Positions 24,583-37,266 of a stretch of 64,000 bases of DNA are shown here, in pieces. Both the position numbers and the translations under genes were made by a program. Source of the stretch: Casuarina equisetifolia (Eukaryota > Streptophyta > Magnoliopsida > Fagales > Casuarinaceae); the NCBI GenBank assembly GCA_028551475.1, contig CM052357.1:6681931-6745930 (forward strand), in the 5' to 3' direction. The notes below the pieces were generated by a model. It saw nothing but the letters and a program-made list of their open reading frames with translations, did no database searches and was not told the DNA's origin. Numbering within the stretch: position 1 is the first letter of the stretch; every line of letters begins with the position of its first letter.

Positions 24583-25370
24583 ATTTGGGACCTTTGATGC
24601 ATATATGGCATGATAGAATATCTGATTTATGTTTTACTTTCTGGTTAATGCAATATTGTTTTCAAAACATTTCTGTGCTTGAGAACTCTGATTTCTTGTA
24701 ATCAACAGAAGCAACAAGGTTGCTGTAGTCTGGATTTATCTGTAGACGCTACTTTATTGTAGTTACTAATTATTGGATGATTGTGTGGTGTTCCAAGAAA
24801 ATGGGACGACGGTGTTGGTTGATCTAAATGTTCCTTATACTTTTGTAATTTCAATTTTAAGATAGAATAACGTGATGGCAGAGATTCAATTTGAAATGAA
24901 ATATCATTCTTAAGTCTAAGTTTTAACACCGTGTTAAGAATAATTTAATTCTCTTGATATCGATTGTTAAAAATAACCTAGCCGATTCCAAAAGAAAGAA
25001 GTTAACTTTTTCTAACTTTTTTCTCCATTCTTTTTAGAAAATTATAGTCATAACATAGGCTGCTTCAACCCTAAAGAGTTCGCGACTGTGGAAGCTGTGA
25101 AGTTTGGCTAAATAATGAAACTGGCCAACTTACCCATACTGATTATTACGGGCGTTTCTTCTTTCTCTTTTTGGTATAGAATTAGAGAGCCTTTCAGAAG
25201 CAAGGGCGCAAAAACTATGACATGTTGCAATGATTGTTGTTTGAAGCACCAGGAAGACCCATCAAGATTTACTCCCTAAATAGTGGGAGGACATGAATAT
25301 TGCAAGAAGAAGAATTTAATGGAACAAATATGAAAGAATATATAAAGCATGAATGAATCCAAGAGGCTCG
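24583..25370. other. Convergent 3' regions of the VTC2-like and HERK2 genes
   Basis: The plus-strand VTC2-like gene ends at 24582 and the minus-strand kinase ends at 25371, so this 788-base gap should hold both 3' untranslated regions. No other feature seen. Confidence 0.5.
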
Positions 25371-27968
25371 TTATATAGCGTCTGCTTGTAGAGTCCCTCT
25401 AGTTGCAAGTGCTTTCTTGTCCACTATTATGCTCTCTAAATCAGCCTCGTCATCTAAGCTCAGAGCTTCTTGCCCCTCTTCTGCCTCTCCCTCTTCTGAA
25501 ACCCCCAAAGCCTTTCCACTTGAAAAGGAATTAGAATTCTCCTCGGCAGTGTTGAGCATCCAAGCTTGATGGAGTTGCAAGACATACTCCAAGTGCCACA
25601 AGACTTCCCCCATTGTAGGCCGGTTCTTCCCCTCATCAGCAAGACATTTTTCAGCAATCTCCCCAAACTTCTGCATTGACTCCTGACTATAATTTCCTTT
25701 CAGTCGAGGGTCTATGATGGTTTCTAGTGACCTCTGTCGTTGACAATTAATTGCCCACTCTGCGAGATTGATCTGATCTTTAGGCAAGCTTGGATTTATA
25801 ACAGGTCGAGCACAAATAACTTCAAACAGCACAACACCAAAAGAGTAAACATCAGATTTCTCCGTCAACTGCTGTCTTCGGTAGTACTCAGGGTCAAGAT
25901 ATCCAAAGCTTCCTTTTACTGCAGTACTGACATGGGTGTGCTCCAATGATGGACCATTTTTCGAAAGCCCGAAATCAGCCATTTTTGCAACAAAATTTTC
26001 GTCTAACAATATGTTGGTCGTCTTCACGTCCCTGTGGATGATTCCCCGCTCTGCTCCTGTATGAAGATAATGAAGTCCTCTTGCAGCACCAATGCATGCT
26101 TCTACTCGCTGTTTCCAACTCAGTGGTGGGAGATCACTTCCAAATAGATGACTTCTAAGAGTCCCATTTGCCATATACTCATAAACCAAAATCATCTCCT
26201 TCTGTTCTTCACAGAACCCAATCATGGAAACCAAATGTCTATGCCTAAGCTTTGAGAGCATCTCAATCTCAGTTTCAAATTCTGCTAGACCTTGCTCAGA
26301 TTGTGGGTTGGCCCGCTTAACTGCTACAGGAGTGCCATCTTCAATCTCTCCTCTGTAAACTTTACCAAAGCCTCCCACTCCAATCACCAAACTTTCATCG
26401 AAATTATTTGTAGCCGCACGAATATCAGCTAATGTAAACCACTTGCCGACCCTAGTCGAGGCCATGGCTGCATAAGGATTTTGGCTTCCAGCCGCTCCTT
26501 TGACATTGGCGTTGCTGTTTAAAATCGATCCATTGAGGAATAATGGCCGCCACCCAGAAGCGTTACGTTTGGTATCAGTCAATTTCTTCCTCTGACCTCC
26601 ACAGAAGCAATAAATGAAGCCAATTAGAACTGCAACAATGAGAACAGAAGCAGCACCTGCTGTGATTCCCACCCACAGGATTTTGGTTTTTGTGTTGCCT
26701 GCTGAATTCTCAGTAGAATGAAATGTCTCAACATAGGCAAGGTTCGCATTTTGGCTCAGCTTGAAAATCTCCAGCCCGTTCAAGAGGGCATCAGTTCCTG
26801 CAGCACCTGCTGCTGTTTCAGGTCCTAGCTGAATCCAAAGTGTTCTAGTTTTGGATGAAACAACATCGATGTAGTCTTCATGGTACGCTCTATTCTTTCC
26901 TCTAGCTTGCATAAAAATATCAAAATTGTCAGCTGCAGTCCTGTTGTTTATGTAGATTCTGAAAACCCGTTGGTTTGCCATATCATAAAGCAGCTCACAG
27001 AAGTGTAATCGTATCAAATAATCAAAACCAGGATCAACTTCAAATTTCCATGACATATTGAACCTTTTCTCCAAGACATCAGTGTTGGACATTGCTCTTG
27101 CTGTTTCATAAACAAGAAGAGGAGCCACCGAGGAATCGTTCATGGAAGCATAGGTAATGTTCGAACTGTTATTGACCTGTGAACCAGCATCTGCGGTGAT
27201 CATGTAGCTTGAATCCACTTCCCATGTCCTCCAAAGATCTGAATCTTGACTGGGTTTAATCTCAAGACCGCCAACATTCAATCTATACATCGTTTCCATG
27301 CCCCGTCCGCTCAAATTCAAACTAGCTCCACTTCCACCCACTTTACCAACCGGGTCGGTAAAAATCTTGCTCACAACTGGGACAATCTCGATGGCATTTA
27401 TAAACCCAAATGATCCTTTATTTGGTATTAACTCGATCACAAGCACATCAGTATTGATGGATAGAATGTACTCTTTTATCAAAAAGAATGAACTTGAATT
27501 GCCTGCTGAACTTTGAAAATACGAGTTCTTGTGTGATATCTTGCCAGTAACATTGAATTCTGTCACCAATTTGAGTCCATTCGCCGCAGCATCAAACGAA
27601 GACTCGTTTAAATTGTAATTTTCAAAGGCGAAGGGACAGAAATGGAGCCTAACAACATAGTTTCCCTTAATTCCTTTAAATGTGTAATTCAAACCATCGG
27701 CAAAAAACCGAGCAGTTTTGTACAGAGGTCCAAAAGTTGAACTGCCGCTCAACGTGGCCGTGGATGCATCAATGCCCGGAGAGCTCAGGGTGAGATTGCT
27801 ATTAGGGTCCAAGTCACCAACCCATCTCCTGCCATCCACATCAATACTGCTATTGGTACCACAGTTTATAAGAACGGATTTTGATTGAGCCTCTCCAGTT
27901 GCAAAAAGCATAGGGATTATCAGAAGAGACATCAGACTCAAGCTTCCCCAACCTTGGACCTTCTCCAT
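25371..27968 (-). CDS. HERK2: CrRLK1L receptor-like kinase, HERKULES2 type, 865 aa, single coding exon
   Basis: Signal peptide (about 1-27, LMSLLIIPMLFATGEA), tandem malectin-like ectodomain (about 30-405) with many N-x-S/T sites, one membrane span (about 430-456), basic stop-transfer QRKK, and a Ser/Thr kinase (about 511-790). Kinase residues are intact: GVGGFG loop (530-535), VAVK lysine K551, HRD (645-647), DFG (665-667), DPE (692-694), and the activation segment STAVKGSFGYLDPEY. The kinase sequence (for example MANGTLRSHLFGSDLPPLSW and ERGIIHRDVKTTNILLD) is closest, from memory, to Arabidopsis HERK2 (At1g30570), more so than to HERK1, THESEUS1 or FERONIA. This plasma-membrane family senses cell-wall state and RALF peptides and promotes cell elongation. 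An intronless coding region is usual in the family. A leader intron is likely: donor near 28178 (GATGAAG followed by GTAACT) and acceptor near 28101. Confidence 0.95.
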   Translation of the reverse strand: MEKVQGWGSLSLMSLLIIPMLFATGEAQSKSVLINCGTNSSIDVDGRRWVGDLDPNSNLTLSSPGIDASTATLSGSSTFGPLYKTARFFADGLNYTFKGIKGNYVVRLHFCPFAFENYNLNESSFDAAANGLKLVTEFNVTGKISHKNSYFQSSAGNSSSFFLIKEYILSINTDVLVIELIPNKGSFGFINAIEIVPVVSKIFTDPVGKVGGSGASLNLSGRGMETMYRLNVGGLEIKPSQDSDLWRTWEVDSSYMITADAGSQVNNSSNITYASMNDSSVAPLLVYETARAMSNTDVLEKRFNMSWKFEVDPGFDYLIRLHFCELLYDMANQRVFRIYINNRTAADNFDIFMQARGKNRAYHEDYIDVVSSKTRTLWIQLGPETAAGAAGTDALLNGLEIFKLSQNANLAYVETFHSTENSAGNTKTKILWVGITAGAASVLIVAVLIGFIYCFCGGQRKKLTDTKRNASGWRPLFLNGSILNSNANVKGAAGSQNPYAAMASTRVGKWFTLADIRAATNNFDESLVIGVGGFGKVYRGEIEDGTPVAVKRANPQSEQGLAEFETEIEMLSKLRHRHLVSMIGFCEEQKEMILVYEYMANGTLRSHLFGSDLPPLSWKQRVEACIGAARGLHYLHTGAERGIIHRDVKTTNILLDENFVAKMADFGLSKNGPSLEHTHVSTAVKGSFGYLDPEYYRRQQLTEKSDVYSFGVVLFEVICARPVINPSLPKDQINLAEWAINCQRQRSLETIIDPRLKGNYSQESMQKFGEIAEKCLADEGKNRPTMGEVLWHLEYVLQLHQAWMLNTAEENSNSFSSGKALGVSEEGEAEEGQEALSLDDEADLESIIVDKKALATRGTLQADAI

Positions 27969-30386
27969 TACTGTTCTTCCTCAGGAATCCTTTATATTTG
28001 TTTCAAGGATTAGAAGGGGAGATCTAATGGAAGAACGACAAACACCCCGCTCTTAAATCAACTAGCTACTTCATCTTCAGGAATTTCAACTATATTTTCT
28101 GTTCAGTAAGCTTCAAAAGAAAGAAGCCAACAACAAAGAGATCTAAGTGTCAACAGCACAGCAGAAAAATCAAGTTACCTTCATCAAACCCATCTCCGGC
28201 CATCTGCATTTCCTTGTTTAATTCCTCCGCAGCTAGAACAAAGAATGATTCACAGATAATCCCCGTCGAGTTCTTGAATCACACCACCTTAACCAACAGA
28301 CTGGCTAACAATGAGATCTGAATCAAGAAGATGACAACCTCAGCGGCAAAAAGCAAGAACACAAAAGGTGGCAGCGAAATACAACTGATTCAAACATGCT
28401 CAAAGCCCAAAAAAAGCATACTCGTAAAGGAACAAGCTTGTGAAATGGGGTTAGAAACAAGAAATAAACAGAGCAGGAACATGGGGTGTTGTTGGAAACA
28501 GATGGCCAAAAAAGCTCAGTTTATCCCTCCTTTTGTCCTCTATATTCACACAGGAACCAGAAACCTGAGACAAGCAAGTTTGTACTTTTGTTATAATTAT
28601 ACGAACTGCCGTTACTGTTGGTATTCTTTATGCAACTTTATTGGTCACCCATTTGAATTTTTTACACTTTTTACTGGTTTTTTAATGGGTGCCCCCAGAT
28701 GGGGTTCCATAATGGGTGAGCTGGGTCACATGCCTGTGTCTGGAAGATGATAAGCAAGGAAATTGTTCTTGTTCTGCCATTTCAAAACCCTCCATGTTTT
28801 CCAATTATTAGGAAAACTGTACCTTGTCTTTTCCTCTCTCCGTACCAAAAGTACCCCAAGAGGCAAAGGAACCTCAAAGTACGGTCTCCAATGCATCTTC
28901 GAAAACGTGCATGCAGCTGTCTCTCCTAATTGAATATAAACCCTGTTCTTCTTACGTGATTGTTTCTCTTTTATCGGCAATGATTGAGGGGAAGAATTAG
29001 GATTTATGATAATATGCAAGCTTAGCTTGTTGATTAAGATAAGGTAGGTTGAATAATCTTCTTCTTTTTGTTTCTATTGGACAAATGAGTTAGATTTTTG
29101 TTAACAGATTTCTTAACAAAGACAGAAACAGCATTTGACGTCCATAAATCGAGAGAAATATATAATAAAAACGATAAAGTCTTTTTTTTTTTTTTTTGCA
29201 TTCGACCAGTGTTGAAATTCAAAGGGAAACAAAGAGAGAAAAATGAAACTTTTATGAATTTAATCAACAAAAAAACGAGGCAAGAGAATTAATTTGTTGT
29301 AGTTATCAGTCCCATCATCAAACCACTCTCACATGGTCCTTGTTTGTCAAAATTCATTTGGTAGCTGAAAAACCAAGGCTGGTAACAATTTTTTTTCTTT
29401 TTAAATTTACACATTCACTCATGTAAGGTTTACTTTTAATTGAATCAACTTGGGAAATAAAGAGTCATAACCCAAGCCATTTAGCTAGAAAGATTTTCAT
29501 ATTTGGGTTTGGATGAGTAATTGTTGTTAAGATGTCAATGTAGGGGTTGCTCTGTATCCCAAATAAAACAAGCAGTTCTAAGCACTGCTACATAAATGAC
29601 CTGTAATCAACAACCTCAATTATTGAACCAATTACATAGACTCTTCAATGCCAGGCTCTCCATTTCAGACCCATTTGGTTTCCATTTCAAGTCACTAATG
29701 ATTGGATTATAGCACTGTTTAATGGAGTTCAAACTTTTGAACTTGCCTTCTGCTTCTCGGAATCTGTTCAACGGTAAAAGGATTGGACTTTTTGCATAAT
29801 TTATTGGTTATGAATTGCCAACGACAGCTGAAAAAGAAATAAAAATAGTCAATGTTTTGCCTTCCTCACGGATTTGTGCAAAGTTGTCAATTTCGTACCT
29901 GTAAATATCCTTTTTTTATTTCTGGCATCAACGGAAAGAAAATTAATTTTTAGTGACGATAGAAACCATCACCATTGCTCCAAAAGCCGCCGCTAAAATG
30001 GTTAGGGTCAATTGCCATTAAGTTTATTTATTATTATTTTTACCGCGTGCACTTAAATCATACTAAAAGATTTCAAGTAATACTTATTTTTAATTAAGTT
30101 ATGTCACCGATTATATTACAAGAGTGACCATTTCTTTTATTAGAGTAACCTTTTGAGTTGAAATTTAAGCCTTTAACTTATATTGTGGAATAGACATCAC
30201 AACAACATTTAATGGCAAATGCATTGATTGTTATAAATTATTAAGCAAGATGATAATTTCCTTATTATTCTTAAATTTTAAAATTTGTAAAGCAATAAGA
30301 AGCAAAGGTAAAAAATTCACTTAGCTTATAGCTACCCAAATCGGACAAAATCCACTATGCACCACATACTCACCAACCACTAATCA
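27969..30386. other. HERK2 promoter and leader, then intergenic DNA
   Basis: The first 300 bases or so hold the inferred leader exons and intron of HERK2. The rest is AT-rich with no recognised gene. The open frame at 28331-28750 has no recognisable domain. A short stretch at 29945-30000 (TTTTTAGTGACGATAG) resembles the end of a CACTA-type transposon but has no partner end. Confidence 0.5.
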
Positions 30387-30602
30387 TGTTGGAGATACGA
30401 GTTGCCCTAGTATTTATTCTAATTATAGAATAGATCTTCATTGTATAAGGAAATTATATTCTTGTATTTAACTATAGTTATTCTTTCCTTAGTACTTTTG
30501 TATTATAAATAGGACACCTTGTAAACATTATTCGATAAGCAATACAACCTAGAATTTTCCAAGCTTACGCCTCCACCATTGCATCCTCCTTGTTTCTTGT
30601 CA
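30387..30602 (+). repeat. 5' LTR of the copia element
   Basis: Starts TGTTGGAGATACGAG and ends TTTCTTGTCA. A TATA-like TATAAATAGG lies at about 30504-30513. Confidence 0.95.
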
Positions 30603-33600
30603 TGGTATTAGAGCCTTTTTTTTCCTGGTTTAGCTTCCGCTTCTTTTCATTGGTTTTTTTTTCATCACTACCTCACTACTTGTTTTCTTCCCTTTTTTCT
30701 ACAAGCCTTTTTTCTCTCTCAGTTGTGATTTTTTTTTTCCATGTCTTCCCCTAAACCCCTTGATATGGATCTCCCTTTCGTTGAAGATGCCTTTGACACT
30801 GAAGTTGCGCCTCCCTCAGTACCTCACTCGAGCATCAGTGCTCCTCTTGTTTAGCCGACTATTGCTAATTTTTCCCTTTAGTTGGCTATGGGTTCTAACC
30901 TTTATGGGCCTCTTCCAGCCTAGTCTGTTTTTTGGCTCCCATGCCAGTCTCTTGTCTTTTTTGGGCCCCCCGATTCCTCGGCTCCAACCACTTTGGCCCC
31001 ACCTTCGTTGGGTCCCTCAGCCCCTTCTCTGCTGGGCCTTACCCCACCCCTTCTTGGACCCAACCCGCCCACTGGCTTGGGTTGGTATTTTGTGGGTTTG
31101 GCACCCAACCCGGCTTCCCTGGGTACGAGTCTGAATCCCTACCAACTTCTCAACCTAGACCAGCTTGCAGGTTAGGCACCCAACCCAGCTCCTTCGGGTA
31201 CGGGTCTGCATCCCTACCTGATCTTTAACTCAGGCCAATTTACCATCGCTGCTCCGATCGGCTAGTTGGAAATCGGCGATCCGCTATACATTGGATTTTC
31301 TGATGGTCTTGAACTCTGCCTTATTTCTCATTCTCTCACTAGCGTCAACGATTATGCCGTCTGGGCTCATGATTTCTGTTGCGCATTGATCACAAAAGAT
31401 AAAGAAGGCTTCCTCGACGACTCCATCCCGATTTCGGCTAATCCTCGTTTGGCTTGCTAGTGGCGCAAATGTAATCAGTTTATTCATTCTTGGCTCAGGA
31501 ATTGTCTGAAACCAAAAGTTGCTACCGGTCTGCTGCCAACGGAGGATGTTTGTGCGTTGTGGTCCCATCTCGCCGAGATGTTCGGCAAGCTTGATTGGGC
31601 GAAGATTTTCTCCCTTCAATAGGCTCTCGATGAATTCAAGTAGGGCAACCTCTCGGTTGCGATGTGCTTCAATCGCTTATCTGCCCTTTGGAATGCCCTT
31701 GATTTGGCTGAAGAACCACTCCAGGGTCCTAACGAAACCTTACAGCAATGTCGCGCGATTAAGGATCGCCATCGCTGCACCCAATTTCTGTTGATTTTGA
31801 ACGAGGGTTTTCTCACCTTTCGTTCCCAAATGCTTGTGATGGACCCTCCTCCTTCTCTCCAGCGTCTCTACCACTTTGTGGTGCAGGATGAGAAATAACA
31901 TCTCGCCTCGACGGAATACATTTGTGTTGGTGAGACTGTTTTCTTGGCCACTCGCGCTACCCTAGCACAGCGTGCGATCGCTCTCCAAGCGACCTTTCAT
32001 GGCTTTGAATCTTTGCCAAATGAGGGTTTCTTATCTGCCCCCTCACTCGGTTCCCCATCCAACGGCCAACATATCAACCCTAGATCCAACGATGTTCATG
32101 GATCTGGGTTGCCCGCGTTATTAACCAACGGACTTGGGTCCATTGCTCCTTATCAAGCCACAAGCACGCCTGCCTTTGGCTAGCCCAATCACGTGGGCTC
32201 ATTCAGAACGGGCCATTCCCACCCTTATACGGGCTGGCCCGCTGCATCTTCTCAGCCCATTAAAAGCCATCCTCGTCGCAATAATCTCAAAAATTATTTT
32301 TGTGATTATTGTAAGCGTCCCTATCATACTAGGGACACTTGTTGGCAACTCCATGGACGCCCCAATAATATTGATGGTAAAAATAAAGATTTTTTATCTA
32401 ATCAGGTTTCTGTGAAACATGATGAATAGGTCTTTACTTCGCTTACTGAACAAAATTTTGACCTCCTCATGTAAGCTATTTCACAATTGGGGATGCCAGA
32501 TAAGACCGCCAGTCTTGTAGGTACTTCTTTTTGCCTCAATTCCATTGTCATTCATGCTTGGATTATTGATTCAGGGGCCAATGACCATATTATATGTGAT
32601 GAATTTTTTTTTTCTCACATTGACACATCATCCCTTTCCTCCATGTCTGTTCGTCTTCCCAATGGTCATGTCACTCAAGTCACCAAAATTGGTCGTGTCA
32701 CGTTAAACTCCCATATTACCTTACATAATGTTTTATTTGTTCCCGCTTTTCAATTCAATTTTATTTCTATTTCCAAAGTCTGTCTTGACAATGATTGTTG
32801 TGCCATCATGGACTCCTCTGTTTGCTTATTTCAAGCCTGTTTGACTGGCAAATTGATGGGCTTAGGTAGTGTGCATCAAGGCCTTTATTTTTGGGTTCCA
32901 TTTTTGTATAATTTTGATTTTTCTAATTGTAATCCTCCCCTTACTTGGACTTTTTGTAATGCCCAGATTCATAATAATAAAAATAATATTTTTCTTTCCC
33001 ATCAACGTTTGGGTCATAGTGCTTCCTTCCCTCATCCCCATTGCCCAATTTGTCCCTTGGCCAAACAAACTAGGCCTCCCTTTCCCTCTAGCACCTCACG
33101 TGCTTCTTTTTCCTTTTCTTTTATTCACTTAAATATTTGGGGACCTTATCATACACCACATTGCGATGGGTCCTAATATTTTCTTACCATTATTGATGAT
33201 CACTTTCGTGGCACTTGGGTCTTCCTTATGCAATCCAAATCCCAAGCCCTTTCACATCTCAAACACTTCCTTACCATGGTCCATACCCAATTCCATAGCA
33301 TTATACAACGTATTCGGGCTAATAATGCTCGTGATTTTTTTTAATCATGATTGTTCACTCTTTCTTGCTGCTAATGGCATTCTCCATGAAAGCTCTTACA
33401 CTTATACTCCTCAACAAAATGGAGTTGTAGAATGCAAACATTGTCATCTTCTCGAGGTCGCACGAGCCCTCAAGCATCAGGTTCCATTCCTGAATCCTTT
33501 TGGGGTGATTGTGTCATCACTACTACCTATCTAATCAATCGCATGCCAAGTAGAGTTCTCGATGGATGAACCCCTTTTGAGCTTCTATTTGGGAAGGCTC

Positions 33601-35891
33601 CAGATATTCAGCATTTTTGGGTTTTTGGTTACTTATGCTATGTTATGACTGTGGGCCCCTGTGACAAACTGGGTCCTCGAGCCACTCGTGTTTTTATGGG
33701 CTACCCCCTTTGTAGAAGGGTTATCGTGTCTATGATCCAACCACTGGGCATTTCTTTATCAGTTGGGATGTTATTTTCCAGGAGGATATTTTTCTTTTTC
33801 AGGACCAGCTTGTTTCCTCATCGCCGATTGTTGATACATCTACTACTCCTCACCCTTTCTTACCTGATGATGACCCTCTTGTCCTTTCCATGCTGCTCCT
33901 TCAGGATGCTGCACCCTCTTCAAGCTCGTTTCTACCTATTGTTGAGCCCTTGATTAAGGATCTACTAGATTCACCGGTCACTTCCTTACCTCCTCCTGAG
34001 GTTGTCCCTTCAGACTTGACTGCTAACTCTGAGGTTGTTTCCGCTCCATCTAGTTCTCCACCTACGCCTGATGTTATTCCAACTCCATTTGGTTCTCCAC
34101 TTGCACCTGATGCGATTCTAGCACCTGCCCTTCCTACATCACCCGTTCCTCCTCATCACTCAAGGAGATGCACACAGCCTCCCACATGGACCAAGGACTA
34201 CATTTATTCTTTTTTACATTTTTCAGGTACACACTACCCTATGTCATCTTATGTTAGCTTTGATCGGCTTACACCTGAACACTTATGTTGTGTTAGTTGC
34301 ATTTCTGAGGAGCAAGAACCTTACTATTATCATAAGGCCATTCAGGACCCTCGCTGGCAGCAAGCCATGGAAGCCGAGCTCCAAGCTTTCACTAACAATC
34401 ATACTTGGGACCTTGTCCCTCGGTCTCCCCACAAGAAGCCCATTGGCTGCAAATGGGTTTACAAGATCAAGTACAAGGCCGATGGTTCAGTTGAGCGTTA
34501 TAAAGCTCGGTTAGTTGCTAAAGGTTTCACCCAACAAGAAGGTTTTGACTATCAAGAAACCTTTTCTCTTGTTGCCAAAGAAGTCATTGTTCGTTCCTTC
34601 ATTGTCATTGTTGCCACCCGTGACTGGTCTCTTCATTAGATGGACGTCCATAATGCCTTTCTTCATGGTGATCTGGATGAAGAAATTTACATAGACCTTC
34701 CGCCCAGTTTACACACATGAGGGGAATCTCGGGTTTGTCATTTTTGCAAATCTCTTTATGGTTTCAAACAGGTTTCTCGGCAATGGTATGCAAAATTCAC
34801 CATAGCTCTTACTATTGCTAGTTTTTGGCAATCTTGCTATGATTATGCCTTATTTATCTGGTGTAAAGGTGCCTTTGCCATTTATTTGCTCATTTATGTC
34901 GATGATATTCTCATTATGAGAAATGATACACAAGCTATTATAGATTTCAAAAGGAATCTCCATTCTACTTTTCGCATCAAAGACTTAGGTCTGCCTAAGT
35001 ATTTCTTGGGAATTGAGATTGCTTGTTCAGAACAAGGGATTTGCCTTAGTCAACGCAAGTTTAGTCTTGAGATTATTTCTGATGTTGGTTTGTTAGGATG
35101 CAAGCCTGCCATTATTTCCATTGAACAAAATGTGAAACTCACGACAGTAGATTATGATGCCGCAATCTCACCCTTAGACAAGGACTCCTTGCTCCATAAT
35201 CCTTCTATTTATCAAAGATTAGTTGGGAAACTCATTTATCTCACTATGACTCGTCCTAATATATGTTATGTAATGCAGATACTCAGTCAATTTATGCATG
35301 ATCCTAAACAATCTCACATGGATACAGCTTTGAAAGTGGTAAAATATTTAAAGGGTTGTCCAAGTTTAGGAATTCTATTATCCTGAGATTCCAGCATGGA
35401 GATGACAACATGTTGCGACACTGACTATGCCACATGTCCTATGAGTCGCAGATCTATAACTGGTTTTTGTGTGAAATTGGGAAATTCTCTATTATCATGG
35501 AAAACGAAGAAACAATCAACTATCTCCTTATCCTCTGCAAAATCAGAATACCAGACTATGGCAAAGATAGTGTGTGAGATAGTTTAGATGCGAGGTCTAT
35601 TTCGAGATCTTGGCATTTGGGTAAGGAAACCTATAACCTTGTTTTGTGATAATGACGTAGTGCTCAAGCTTGCGGCCAACCCTATAGTCCACGAAAGAAC
35701 AAAACACATTGAGGTTGATTGTCATTTCACGAGAGACAAAATTCAGAAGGGTATCATTATAACACGAGGAATCAGAACCACTGAATAACCTATAAACATC
35801 TTCATTAAACCTTTATGTCACAGGCAACACGCATATCTATTGAGCAAGCTTGGTGTCCTTGACATTTACCAGCCACCAGCTTGAGGGGGAC

Positions 35892-36107
35892 TGTTGGAGA
35901 TACGAGTTACCTTAGTATATATTCTAATTATGGAATAGATCTTCATTGTATAAGGAAATTATATTCTTGTATTTAACTATAGTTATTCTTTCCTTAGTAC
36001 TTTTGTATTATAAATAGGACACCTTGTAAACATTATTCGATAAGCAATACAACCTAGAATTTTCCAAGCTTACGCCTCCACCATTGCTTCCTCTTTGTTT
36101 CCTGTCA
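35892..36107 (+). repeat. 3' LTR of the copia element
   Basis: Same length and ends as the 5' copy. It differs at seven positions: four in the first 45 bases and three in the last 20. The central 150 bases or so are identical. Confidence 0.95.
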
Positions 36108-37266
36108 ACCATGCATCCAAATTTATACAAACAACAAACAAAATGTACTAAAAAAAACGATATATACAATGCACACCTTATGAAGTAATGAAAGTAACTC
36201 ATTATACGCAAGTTTCAAACTAATGATTTGCAAAAGATGGATCTTTTGGTTGTAGTAGAGAAGTTTGATATCTAACCTAACATATGACCAAATTATTAAT
36301 TTAACTATTATAAAAGATAACATTTTTTTATTACATTTATATGAATAGATTAAATATAAACTAAATATTAGTCAAAGGCTAAATAACATGGGCAACTTCT
36401 TATTTATGTAATAAGGGTAACCTATCTGTCAATTTTTAATTTGAGTAGACTTTAGCATTAAGTAATTAAAAAGATGTTCTAAAGCTTATTTAGCTTATTT
36501 AGGTGTTATGTTGCTATCTTATTAAGTTAGACTTGAGAGCAAGATCTTTCACATTTATTGATAGTATCATTTTACATAATTTTTATTAAAGATTACAGTC
36601 CAACATAAAAAAGTATAATTATGAAATGAAATTTAATTAGAAGAATTATTTTTTTAATTCATAAGTTAAAATCTAAATTGAATTGTTGACTATTTAACAA
36701 CATAAATGGTATTCATAAAATTGTCATTTTCAAGCATTAGAAAGTCAACTAGAATCGATGGCTAGAGATTGCTCTCCATTCCTTTTTAATAATTTTAGTC
36801 TTTAAGAAATTTAAAGTACAATGCAGCTTAAGGATTTAATTATTATCTTAGTATGTAGGATAGTATAATATTAGAGAAGACTATAACACATATTTTATAT
36901 TTTCTCGTCATAAATTACCATTTGTATGTTACCCAAACGGTGTTTTAGTGTTATTTATTTTTTATCATGAAGGGTAATTTTTTTTATTTTGTACCCAGTA
37001 AATAAATAAAAACCCAGCCTTCTAGTAGACCTTTCCACGGTAATCGATTCTGATTGGTTGGAAGGTGGGTTTGTATGGGATTAACAGCGCGTTTGGATAG
37101 AAATCGAGGTGTAATTTAGAGTTAATCCTGCTGACATGGCAGGTGATGACTCGGTTTCGAAACGATCAAAAAGGCACACAAAACCATAAATATCTCGTCT
37201 TGAATCTCCCAAATCCCTCTCCGTGTCGTGTCGTTTAAGCTTCTGTTGATTCCCACGACGAATCTT
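36108..37266. other. AT-rich intergenic DNA and NAGK promoter
   Basis: No gene or named repeat recognised. The last 150 bases or so before 37267 are likely promoter and leader of the N-acetylglucosamine kinase gene. Confidence 0.5.

Larger units (their letters stand above)
30387..36107 (+). mobile_element. Ty1/copia LTR retrotransposon, full length but coding-dead
   Basis: Total 5721 bp with LTRs at 30387-30602 and 35892-36107 (216 bp each, seven differences). The tRNA-Met type primer site TGGTATTAGAGCC follows the 5' LTR at 30603, and the polypurine tract TTGAGGGGGAC ends at 35891. Order of domains on the plus strand: gag from ATG 30741, zinc knuckle CDYCKRPYHTRDTC (about 32300), protease DSGAND (about 32565), integrase zinc finger H...H...CPICPLAKQ (about 33000-33090), integrase core pieces, reverse transcriptase (about 34330-35380, YVDD box at about 34896), and RNase H (about 35400-35790). 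The domain order PR-INT-RT-RH identifies copia. At least ten in-frame stops plus frameshifts make it non-autonomous. No matching 5-bp target-site duplication is seen (AATCA versus ACCAT). Confidence 0.95.

Noticed and set aside
28331-28750. 139-codon open frame next to HERK2
   Set aside because: It lies in promoter and intergenic DNA; the Lys-rich N-terminus and low-complexity tail match no family I know.
29941-30010. CACTA-transposon-like end (TTTTTAGTGACG)
   Set aside because: No opposite end, no target-site duplication and no transposase trace nearby; too short to call.
37228-37266. Earlier in-frame start for NAGK
   Set aside because: The codon at 37228 is GTG; the first ATG in frame is 37267 and suits the family N-terminus.
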